Source of the DNA: an uncultured Alphaproteobacteria bacterium
Lineage (GTDB): Bacteria; Pseudomonadota; Alphaproteobacteria; Rhizobiales; Ancalomicrobiaceae
Reading direction: 5' to 3'
Assembly: GCA_937892955.1 (NCBI GenBank)
Contig: CALBKH010000104.1
Coordinates: 1-64,000, forward strand
Length of the DNA stretch: 64,000 nt
This document shows positions 32,162 to 39,690 of the stretch, one piece after another. Position numbers and translations under genes: made by a program. How positions within the stretch are numbered: the first letter of the stretch is position 1; each line of letters opens with the position of its first letter. The notes under the pieces are model-generated. The model was not told where the DNA came from. It worked only from the letters and a program-made list of their open reading frames with translations, and did no database searches.

Positions 32162-33163
32162 TCAGATCAGCTGAACGACAACCTTGCCTTTTGCGCGGCC
32201 GGTTTCCAGATAGGCGAGCGCTTCCTTGGCCCTATCGAATACAAAGGTCTTGTCGATCACGGGCCGAATGCCGCCAGCGTCAATAATCTTGCCGATTTCT
32301 GCAAGCTGGCTCCCATCAGGACGCACGAATAGAAACGAGTAACGGACATCGCGCTTCCCGGCGAGGCGCATGATCTTTCGGCTCATGAGGCCGAAAACAA
32401 GCCGCAACAATGGATTCATGCGACGGCCGCGCGCAAAGGCAGCGTCGAGGGGGCCTATCAGCGAGACAATGATTCCCTTGGGATTGAGGATCTGCACCGC
32501 TTTTTCGATGCTGTCCCCTCGGATCGTGCCGAGCACCATGTCGTAGCCGCGAAGGATAGACTCGAACTCCTGGCGCTTGTAGTCCACGATTTCATCAGCG
32601 CCGAGACTCCGGACCAATTCGATATTCCCTGTGCTGGTTGTCGTTCCGACCTTGGCGCCAATATATTTGGCGAGTTGAATCGCAAAGCTGCCGATGCCTC
32701 CAGAGCCGGCAGGAATGAATATCTTCTGCCCGCTTTTCAGGCTGGCCCGCTCCACGATAGCCTGCCAGGATGTGAGGCCAACCATTGGAATAGAAGCGGC
32801 CTGCACGAAATCGAGGTTCGCGGGCTTATGTGCAGCGACCCGTTCCGGGACAGCGACAAAATCGGCAAGAGTGCCGCGGCTCAAGTCAAAGACGCTGGCG
32901 AAGACCGCGTCGCCGACCTTGAAACGCGTCACGCCGCTGCCAATTTCCGCGATCACACCGGCGACATCGCTGCCGATCGTCGCAGGAAGTCTGAACTTGA
33001 GCACCGGTTTAAATGTGCCCTTCGGTATCATGGTGTCGATCGGGTTCAGGCCGACGGCGTGGACCTGAACGAGGATTTCGCCCGGCCCGGGCGCGGGACG
33101 GGGCATATCCGCGTATTCTGGCTGAACGGATTTGCCGTAGCGCCTAAAGACGAGAGCTTTCAT
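32162..33163 (-). CDS. Zinc-free MDR-family NADP-dependent oxidoreductase (quinone oxidoreductase type)
   Basis: A 333-residue medium-chain reductase: MKALVFRRYGKSVQPEYADM at the start, GLNPIDTMIPKG, and the nucleotide loop AGSGGIGSFAIQLAKYIG. The zinc-binding cysteines of alcohol dehydrogenases are absent, so it belongs with quinone or enoyl reductases. It is last in a six-gene minus-strand operon (37661 down to 32162). Confidence 0.88.
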   Translation of the reverse strand: MKALVFRRYGKSVQPEYADMPRPAPGPGEILVQVHAVGLNPIDTMIPKGTFKPVLKFRLPATIGSDVAGVIAEIGSGVTRFKVGDAVFASVFDLSRGTLADFVAVPERVAAHKPANLDFVQAASIPMVGLTSWQAIVERASLKSGQKIFIPAGSGGIGSFAIQLAKYIGAKVGTTTSTGNIELVRSLGADEIVDYKRQEFESILRGYDMVLGTIRGDSIEKAVQILNPKGIIVSLIGPLDAAFARGRRMNPLLRLVFGLMSRKIMRLAGKRDVRYSFLFVRPDGSQLAEIGKIIDAGGIRPVIDKTFVFDRAKEALAYLETGRAKGKVVVQLI

Positions 33164-33223
33164 GGACGACTGCCTTACGTAAGAGGATTGGCGTTTTCCG
33201 GGGAAGATCGGCGTTTGCGTGGA

Positions 33224-33592
33224 TCATTTCCCTGGTTTCAGAAAATCGGTGAGCCGCTGAAACCACATGACCTTGGCGAAATCGCCGGAAACCGACAGGT
33301 CGCCATCGTGAAGGCCTTGCAGGAATGCTCCCGTAGAGTCCTTCGCCGACAAGATGCGAAATCCTGCCGAAGCATCGGAAAAGGTCAGCGTGAAATCTGC
33401 TGCGGACGAGAGACCGGCGCCACTGGTGACGCGCCCGTTTGCGATCCGATAGTGGCGGCCGGCGCCGCCGGCCGTTCGGATTTGGAAGCACACATTTTTG
33501 CCCGACGCGTGTTGCGCGGCGTCTGCCCGCGTGCGGATGGCGCGCTGAAGCAGTTTTGCCAGCATCCAGAGCAGAAACTTGAATTTCAGCAT
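33224..33592 (-). CDS. SCP2 sterol-carrier-like lipid-binding protein
   Basis: A 122-residue protein. After a basic, hydrophobic N-terminus (MLKFKFLLWMLAKLLQRAIR) it has the SCP2 fold pattern: HYRIANGRVTSGAGLSSAAD, FTLTFSDASAGFRIL and DGDLSVSGDFAKVMWFQRLT. SCP2-like domains bind hydrophobic ligands such as fatty acyl chains. Within the operon it could present a lipid or hydrocarbon substrate to the oxidoreductases. Confidence 0.78.
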   Translation of the reverse strand: MLKFKFLLWMLAKLLQRAIRTRADAAQHASGKNVCFQIRTAGGAGRHYRIANGRVTSGAGLSSAADFTLTFSDASAGFRILSAKDSTGAFLQGLHDGDLSVSGDFAKVMWFQRLTDFLKPGK

Positions 33593-33622
33593 GGTGAATA
33601 CCTTTCTGGCGGTTTGCCGCTT

Positions 33623-34468
33623 CTATTCTTCAAGGAACTGCACTGCGTGACGAACGAAGCGCGTCGGATATTGGAATTGCGCGCCATGGGCTGCATCGGG
33701 ATAGACGACGAGCTGCGCGTTCGGGATGTTCTGGACCATGTGCCACGAATTGATCGTGGGGATCATCACGTCGTTGACGCCGTTGAGGATGAATGTCGGC
33801 TGGCTGATCGTTCGCAGATGAGCGAAAGGGTCCGCCAGATCGAGCTTGGGCAGGAAATACAAGTTCGCCTCGATCTGGGCCTGCATCAGCGCCGACGAAG
33901 TCGGCGGGTCCGCGTCCTCACGGAGGTGGCGCCTCGCCCAGAAATCTCGGCCAGCCTGTTTTGCAGCCTCGGATGGCCCAAAAAACAGGAACAGGAAATC
34001 GTCCACAGTCGGCACTGGATTGACCGCGATGTCGCTGACTCCCGGGGCCATGTCGGGAACGCCACCACGCGGACCGGTGCCCAGCAACATCAGCTTGCGC
34101 ACGAGGTCCGGGTGGCGCCGCGCCAGATCCTGCGCCTGATAACCGCCGAGCGAGAAGCCGAGCACATCGACCTTGGAAAGGCCAAGCGCGCGTATGACCA
34201 GCGCCGCATCATCGGCCATCGCCTCGATCCGCGTTCGCGGCTTTCCGGACGAGGACGCGACCCCGCGTCCGTTGTAAAGGATCACTTCACCGCCCTGCGC
34301 CAGTCCATCGGTCAGCAGCGGATCCCAATGATCCATGCCTCCTCGGAAATGCTGCATCAGGAACAGAGGCGGCCGCGCGCCGTCGGCGTTGCCAAACCGG
34401 CGATATGAAAACCGGTCGCCGTCCAGTTCCACATAGCGGGTCGGCGCCGTCAGATGGGTGTCGGTCAT
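33623..34468 (-). CDS. Alpha/beta hydrolase
   Basis: A 281-residue hydrolase with the nucleophile elbow GFSLGGYQAQ, the acid in NGVNDVMIP and the histidine in YPDAAHGAQF. An oxyanion-type FLMQHFRGGMDHWDP lies near residue 40. Related by overall pattern to the second hydrolase of this operon (35953-36831). Substrate unknown; an ester or lactone of the pathway is likely. Confidence 0.88.
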   Translation of the reverse strand: MTDTHLTAPTRYVELDGDRFSYRRFGNADGARPPLFLMQHFRGGMDHWDPLLTDGLAQGGEVILYNGRGVASSSGKPRTRIEAMADDAALVIRALGLSKVDVLGFSLGGYQAQDLARRHPDLVRKLMLLGTGPRGGVPDMAPGVSDIAVNPVPTVDDFLFLFFGPSEAAKQAGRDFWARRHLREDADPPTSSALMQAQIEANLYFLPKLDLADPFAHLRTISQPTFILNGVNDVMIPTINSWHMVQNIPNAQLVVYPDAAHGAQFQYPTRFVRHAVQFLEE

Positions 34469-34497
34469 GTTCTATCCCTCTGGAGGATGCGCACGGC

Positions 34498-35919
34498 TCA
34501 GGCGCGCGCGCGCCGGGTGCGGAACGCGCCCCAACCACTTGTCAAAACCGCGCGAAGGAAACTTTTGAGCCCGCTTTCGCGCGGGCGCGGATCGCCGCCT
34601 TTCGCGATCCGCTTCAGCTGGGCGGTGTACCAGAAGATCTCCATGATCCCCATGCGATCGATTTTCGTGATGCCCGTTCGGATCGGCTTCACCTGCTCGG
34701 TTGGATCGCGGCCGGCGAGCAGATGTCGCGGCGCGTCGGGATCGATCGCCAGCAACCGGGCAAGGCCGACCACATCGAGCGCGCCGGACCCCAGCGCCGC
34801 GTTCATGGCCTTCACCGTGCGAAAACCGCCCGTCACCATGAGGGGCACACCCGGCGCCGCATCGCGCGCCCTGGCCGCGAAATCGAGGAAATAGGCTTCG
34901 CGCGCGCGCGTGGACGCTTTCTTGGTTTCGTCGATTCCGCCGCTCATTGCCGGCGCTTCATATGTGCCGCCAGAGACTTCGATCAGATCGATTCCCGCTT
35001 CCGCCAACGCCCGAACCGTTTCCAGCGATTCCTCTTCACTGAAGCCACCCCGCTGAAAATCGGCGGAGTTGAGCTTGATTGCGACGGGGAAGGCTGGACC
35101 GACCTGGCGGCGGATCTCCGCATAGACGGCCAGGACGAAGCGGCGCCGTTTTTCCGGGGAGCCCCCCCAGGCGTCGTTTCGCTGGTTATGATGCGGTGAA
35201 AGGAATTGGCTGATGAGATAGCCATGCGCGCCATGGATCTGAACACCAGTAAATCCGGCCATTTTGCAAACCGCCGCGCTTTTGCCGAAGCGGTGTATGA
35301 TGTTCTCGATCTCTGCCGTCGTCATTTCGCGGGGCGTGGCGAACAAGCCTTGCATGTCCTCACGAAACGGCACGGCCGAGGGCGCCACGGTTTCGGCGTT
35401 CAAGCCTTTGGTCGCCTGCTTGCCCGGATGGTTGAGCTGCACCCAAATCGCGGCGCCTTGTGAAGTCGCCGCAGCCGCCCAGCGACGCAAGATGGGCAAG
35501 TCGGTTTCGTCCTCAATTGCGACATTGCCAGGCTCGCCGAGCGCGCGGCGGTCGATCATGACGTTGCCGGTAATGATCAGGCCAAGCCCCGATGCCGCCC
35601 AGCGTCCATACAGTGTCACCAGCCCTGGCTTTGGACGATTGTCCCAAGTGCCGAGGGTCTCGCTCATTGCTGCCTTAGCAAGACGATTGCGCAAGACGGA
35701 GCCGTTGGGCAGGGTCAGGGCATGGGTCATCGGCTCTGGCTCTGCGGAAACGATAGTCTGCATTGGCAGGTCCTTCATCGGGCGATGGCCCGGGTTGTTT
35801 CGCTCGACGCCCGCGAAGGCGTTGGAGGCGTCAATCCGCAGCGGCTCATCGGCAGACAGTTTCATTGCGGTCGGCTGCGAAATCGGATCGCCGGTCCCGG
35901 CCGATGTCGGATGATTCAT
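34498..35919 (-). CDS. NADH:flavin oxidoreductase (old yellow enzyme family)
   Basis: A 473-residue frame from ATG 35919 (GAGGA upstream). An ATG at 35763 with AAGGA 7 bp upstream gives 421 residues, and homology begins after it (THALTLPNGSVLRNRLAKAA). The FMN barrel shows IWVQLNHPGKQA, GVQIHGAHGYLISQFLSPHH and MVTGGFRTVKAMNAAL. No C-terminal iron-sulfur or second flavin domain is present, so it is an ene-reductase type and not a full dienoyl-CoA reductase. Confidence 0.87.
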   Translation of the reverse strand: MNHPTSAGTGDPISQPTAMKLSADEPLRIDASNAFAGVERNNPGHRPMKDLPMQTIVSAEPEPMTHALTLPNGSVLRNRLAKAAMSETLGTWDNRPKPGLVTLYGRWAASGLGLIITGNVMIDRRALGEPGNVAIEDETDLPILRRWAAAATSQGAAIWVQLNHPGKQATKGLNAETVAPSAVPFREDMQGLFATPREMTTAEIENIIHRFGKSAAVCKMAGFTGVQIHGAHGYLISQFLSPHHNQRNDAWGGSPEKRRRFVLAVYAEIRRQVGPAFPVAIKLNSADFQRGGFSEEESLETVRALAEAGIDLIEVSGGTYEAPAMSGGIDETKKASTRAREAYFLDFAARARDAAPGVPLMVTGGFRTVKAMNAALGSGALDVVGLARLLAIDPDAPRHLLAGRDPTEQVKPIRTGITKIDRMGIMEIFWYTAQLKRIAKGGDPRPRESGLKSFLRAVLTSGWGAFRTRRARA

Positions 35920-35952
35920 GGTCTTGTCCTCGGTGAAGGCCGCGCGGCAGGA

Positions 35953-36831
35953 TCAGTTGGCCAGGAAGGCTTTCGCTTCTTTCAGGAAGGCATCGTGGTA
36001 CTGAAAAATACCGCCGTGACCCGCATCGGGGTACAAGACGAGCTTGGCGCCGGGGATGCGCTGCGCCATGTCTTTCGAGTTTTCGGTCGGCACCATGATG
36101 TCGTGATCGCCGTTGACCACCAACACGGGCTGGCGAACGGTTCCGAGCGGTTGCCGGGGCTGGAGACCCCAGGCCTCGATCGCCTTCAGCTGCCGCAGCA
36201 TCGGGCCGAATCCCACAGCCGCGTCCCGGTCGTTCTTTCGCTCCTTCAGACGCGCGACGAACGCCTTGGCGGCACGGCGTCCGTTCAGACTGGATGTGAA
36301 GAACAGAAAGATCTTGGGGTCGCGGAAAGTAGCGAAGCCTTTGAATATCAGGGGCCAGGATACCGGCCCGACCTGCGCTATGCCAATCCCGCCCGCAGGC
36401 CCCGTTCCCGCGAGGATCACGCGCCGCACGAGATTTGGTGCATCAAAAAGGATCTGCTGGCCGACAAAGCCACCCAGCGAGAAGCCGAGGAGGTCGATTT
36501 GGCCGAGCCCGAGCGCGCGAATCGCAGCGATCATGTCGCTCGACATTTCCTTGATGGTCAGCGGCGCCTTGCCATCCGACTTGCCGATGCCGCGATAGTC
36601 GATCGCATAGACCGGACGATCCGTTGCCAACCCCTCGACGATCCGAGGGTCGAAATTGTCGAGGTTCGCGGCCCAATGATTGAGAAGCACCACGGGAGGA
36701 GCGCCCGCATCCGGCCCAAGTCGTCGAAATGCGAATCGCGTGCCGGCCGCCTGGACATGCTGGGTCGGCGCAGACAGCCAGTCAGCAATTTGATCGTCGT
36801 TGAACAAGCTTTTGTCGGTCATTGCCTTCAT
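35953..36831 (-). CDS. Alpha/beta hydrolase
   Basis: A 292-residue hydrolase with nucleophile LLGFSLGGFVGQQ, acid VNGDHDIMVP and histidine YPDAGHGGIF. It is of the type often named peroxidase-like or esterase. It lies 33 bp upstream of the old-yellow-enzyme gene in the six-gene operon. Confidence 0.88.
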   Translation of the reverse strand: MKAMTDKSLFNDDQIADWLSAPTQHVQAAGTRFAFRRLGPDAGAPPVVLLNHWAANLDNFDPRIVEGLATDRPVYAIDYRGIGKSDGKAPLTIKEMSSDMIAAIRALGLGQIDLLGFSLGGFVGQQILFDAPNLVRRVILAGTGPAGGIGIAQVGPVSWPLIFKGFATFRDPKIFLFFTSSLNGRRAAKAFVARLKERKNDRDAAVGFGPMLRQLKAIEAWGLQPRQPLGTVRQPVLVVNGDHDIMVPTENSKDMAQRIPGAKLVLYPDAGHGGIFQYHDAFLKEAKAFLAN

Positions 36832-36872
36832 CTCTCGAAAGCGTGAATCGTTCGACGGTCCGACCTCGGACT

Positions 36873-37661
36873 TCAGGCATCGGCGCGATAGCGCGCGGCA
36901 GGCAGGGACTGAGCGAAGCCGGGAAGCATGCTTTGCCGCGCCGCCTCCAGCGCGTCCCAGCGCCCTTCGTCGTGAAGTGGCGGTATCGTCACGCCCTCGC
37001 GGCGGTCGAAGCCGACGAGTGCTGCGTCGACGAGGTCGGCAACCTCCATCAATCCCGACATGGTGTTCACATCGACGCCGGATTTTTTCCAGATTTCGGT
37101 GCGAGTCGCGGCGGGAAGAACGGCTTGAACATAGACGCCCTGCGGCCCGAGCTGGAGGCTCAGGGCCTGAGAGAGGTGCAAAACGAACGCCTTGGTTGCG
37201 CCATAGACCGGCATGCCGAATTCCGGAGCCAATCCCACGACGGAGCCGATGTTGACGATTGCGCCGTCACCAGCCGCGGAGAGGCGCGGGGCAATCGCGT
37301 GGGCGAGCCGCACCAAGGCAGTCGTGTTCAGCGTGACAAGCTTTTCGACATCGTCGATGCCCTGCTCGATGAACGCGCCGCCAAGATTCGCACCGGCGTT
37401 ATTGATGAGAATGCCTATTTTTGTGTCGTCGCGCAGCCGGGCTTCGACCGCGGCGCGCTGCGCTGCATCGACGAGGTCGGCGGAAAGGACGTCGACGGCG
37501 ACGCTGGTTTCGGAGCGCAAGCGCTGCGCCAACTCCTCCAGTCGCGCCGTGTCGCGCGCGACCAGGACAAGATCATGCCCGCGCCGCGCAAAGCGATCAG
37601 CATAGGTCGCGCCAATGCCGGTTGATGCGCCGGTGATCAGGGCTGCGGGATTGACACTCAT
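36873..37661 (-). CDS. Short-chain dehydrogenase/reductase
   Basis: A 262-residue SDR from ATG 37661 (GGAAGG upstream): cofactor loop TGASTGIGATYA, ILINNAGANLGG, and the catalytic YGATK. It is first in the six-gene operon and divergent from a TetR gene across 108 bp that contain the ATGATG/CATCAT dyad. Confidence 0.9.
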   Translation of the reverse strand: MSVNPAALITGASTGIGATYADRFARRGHDLVLVARDTARLEELAQRLRSETSVAVDVLSADLVDAAQRAAVEARLRDDTKIGILINNAGANLGGAFIEQGIDDVEKLVTLNTTALVRLAHAIAPRLSAAGDGAIVNIGSVVGLAPEFGMPVYGATKAFVLHLSQALSLQLGPQGVYVQAVLPAATRTEIWKKSGVDVNTMSGLMEVADLVDAALVGFDRREGVTIPPLHDEGRWDALEAARQSMLPGFAQSLPAARYRADA

Positions 37662-37692
37662 GGGATTGCCTTCCAAGGGAGAAACCCGATAT

Positions 37693-37706
37693 ATGATGAC
37701 CATCAT
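37693..37706. promoter_or_regulatory. ATGATG-AC-CATCAT dyad, probable TetR operator
   Basis: A perfect 6-bp inverted repeat with a 2-bp centre lies in the AT-rich gap between the SDR operon and the divergent TetR gene. A further ATGATGG follows at 37721. The place fits autoregulation by the TetR protein and control of the operon. Short dyads occur by chance, hence moderate confidence. Confidence 0.5.
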
Positions 37707-37769
37707 CATTATGGCGTTATATGATGGCCGTAATGTAATAGTCAATCGGTGTCCGCGGAGATTTTTGCG

Positions 37770-38327
37770 ATGAAGGTGAGCAGGGAGCAGGCGGCACAGA
37801 ATCGCATCCGCATCCTGACCGAGGCGGCGCGGTTGTTTCGCGAAAAAGGCTTTACGTCAGTGAGCGTTGCGGAGGTAATGAAAGCCGCAGGTCTTACCCA
37901 CGGCGGCTTCTACGGCCAATTCAAATCCAAGGATGACCTGATTGCTCAAGCGATCGCGTTCGCGTCGGGCAGCCAGTCCGACACGACTGATTTGAGCGCC
38001 TTCATCGACACTTATCTCTCGATCCCCCACATCCAGCATCCCGAACTCGGTTGTCCAATGGCCGCTCTGGCGGGTCTCATGCGCGACCAGGCGCCTGAAG
38101 CGCGGGCTGCCATGGCCGAGCGGCTTGGCGCGCACCTCGACAGTCTTGCCAATGCGATGCCCGGTGAAACTGGTGCGATCCGGCGGTGCGCGGCGATTGG
38201 AAGCTGGGCCGCCATGGTCGGAGCCTTGATCTTGGCGCGGTCGATCGATGATCCCAAGCTATCGTCTGAACTTCTCACCGAAACGCGCGCCTGGATCGAT
38301 ATGAAAGGAGCGGCAGGGAAAACATGA
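37770..38327 (+). CDS. TetR-family regulator
   Basis: A 185-residue regulator from ATG 37770 (GGAG upstream; GTG 37749 is an alternative). HTH: LFREKGFTSVSVAEVMKAAG and LTHGGFYGQFKSKDDLIAQA, the subtype common to repressors of oxidoreductase genes such as nemR. It is divergent from the SDR operon that holds an old yellow enzyme, as nemR/nemA pairs are. A 47-residue frame overlaps its stop. Confidence 0.9.
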   Translation: MKVSREQAAQNRIRILTEAARLFREKGFTSVSVAEVMKAAGLTHGGFYGQFKSKDDLIAQAIAFASGSQSDTTDLSAFIDTYLSIPHIQHPELGCPMAALAGLMRDQAPEARAAMAERLGAHLDSLANAMPGETGAIRRCAAIGSWAAMVGALILARSIDDPKLSSELLTETRAWIDMKGAAGKT

Positions 38328-38467
38328 CACTGGCGAGTGAGCGACGCGAAGCCATCGAAGCGGCGCTTCCCTACTGGCGCGAGGCGCAGAAAAGCATCGA
38401 GTCGCTGGTCGAGTTCTCTGAAATCACAGCTCTCGCCGATCAGCTTTCGCGTTTGCGGGAGAACTAA
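38324..38467 (+). CDS. Small protein co-translated with TetR, unknown
   Basis: A 47-residue frame starting in the ATGA overlap with the TetR stop: MTLASERREAIEAALPYWRE, then AQKSIESLVEFSEITALADQ and LSRLREN. Wholly helical and charged. No family recognised. The overlap and clean coding character support it; the downstream AraC gene converges with it. Confidence 0.5.
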   Translation: MTLASERREAIEAALPYWREAQKSIESLVEFSEITALADQLSRLREN

Positions 38468-38515
38468 AGTTCCTGAACCATCCGAATGAGTTAGTGCACG
38501 AGATATAGTTAGCTC

Positions 38516-39541
38516 TCATAACTGTGACGGCGGAACTCCATACCACCGCCTATAGGCTCGACGAAAATTTGCTGTGTCGGTGAAGCCAAGCAGGTAACCT
38601 GCTTCCTTCACGCTCATGTTCCGGCCATTCAGATATTCCCGCGCAAGGCGGCACCGCACATTGTCCAGAATTTCCATGTAGGACGCGCCTTCGTCGTGGA
38701 GCCTACGGTGAAGCGTTCTCGGCGTCATGTTGAGGAGGCGAGCGGACACGCTTAACGACGGAAACGAACTCTTGTTTTCAAGCATGAGTCGTTCGAGTCG
38801 CGCTGTAATCGTGTGCGCCGACGAGAGACGGTCTAGCTCAAGCTTGCAGACGGCCAGCGCCTCCGACATGACCAGCGTATCGCGCTGCGTCAGAACCCGC
38901 TGCGCATCGCTCAGGTTGAAAATCATGCCCGTCCAGTTTTGTCCGTAGTCTACGGGGCAGCCCAGGAGACTGCGCGCCAGCTTGGCATGTGACGGCTCGG
39001 TCATTTGGAAGGCTATGCGTTTGCAGGCGCTGCCCGCCAGTGTCTTCGAGTCGGCGATATTCTTCACCGCAAACAAGGCGATTTCCGAAACGACATGGCC
39101 AGTGCTCCCGAGGCCCACGGCGGGGTCGAAAGAAACACACAAGGTGTCTCCATGTATTTTCGTTCTTATGGCGACCATCGACGTGCGGAGCGGCACATAA
39201 GTCGCGACAATCTCCATAGCTTCCTGGATCGAGCCCGCAGCGGTCGCCGCAAGCCCCATGATGCCATGAGCGCTCGGCGCGAGACCACGCCCGACGAGAA
39301 GCCCCAGGCCGCTTTCGCCAGTTGACGCCACGGCGTCGTCGATGAGCGCCCGATATGTCGCTATCTCGGTTTCGTTTCCCGACCGCGACAGGGAAGATTC
39401 ATCAAGTCCTGCGCGCGCGAGCCATGCGGCGACATCGACGCCATGCGCGGCCACCTGCTGCGCAATCTGAGGAATGTAGTTGATCGGCGTGCGGCGATGC
39501 GCCGCTACTGTTGCGCGCTTCATCGGCATATTGGCGACCAA
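38516..39541 (-). CDS. AraC-family regulator, probable alkane-pathway activator
   Basis: A 341-residue regulator with an N-terminal arabinose-binding-like domain (residues 30-210) and a C-terminal double HTH ending CRLAREYLNGRNMSVKEAGY and LLGFTDTANFRRAYRRWYG. This architecture (OruR/AlkR-like) is common among activators of alkane or lipid catabolism. It is divergent from the reductase-AlkB gene across 149 bp and probably responds to an alkane or its product. Confidence 0.87.
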   Translation of the reverse strand: MVANMPMKRATVAAHRRTPINYIPQIAQQVAAHGVDVAAWLARAGLDESSLSRSGNETEIATYRALIDDAVASTGESGLGLLVGRGLAPSAHGIMGLAATAAGSIQEAMEIVATYVPLRTSMVAIRTKIHGDTLCVSFDPAVGLGSTGHVVSEIALFAVKNIADSKTLAGSACKRIAFQMTEPSHAKLARSLLGCPVDYGQNWTGMIFNLSDAQRVLTQRDTLVMSEALAVCKLELDRLSSAHTITARLERLMLENKSSFPSLSVSARLLNMTPRTLHRRLHDEGASYMEILDNVRCRLAREYLNGRNMSVKEAGYLLGFTDTANFRRAYRRWYGVPPSQL

Positions 39542-39690
39542 TGACCCCAGATTGTCAAATCAACGGCTGGAGTCTGGCGATAAATGACCCCCTTTTGTCT
39601 TCCGCGGCACTATGCCGCGGGTAGGCTCGATCGTACTTTTTCAAAAAACGCCGGTCGAACCAAAAACAGGCGATCGCAAGGGAGGGTATC

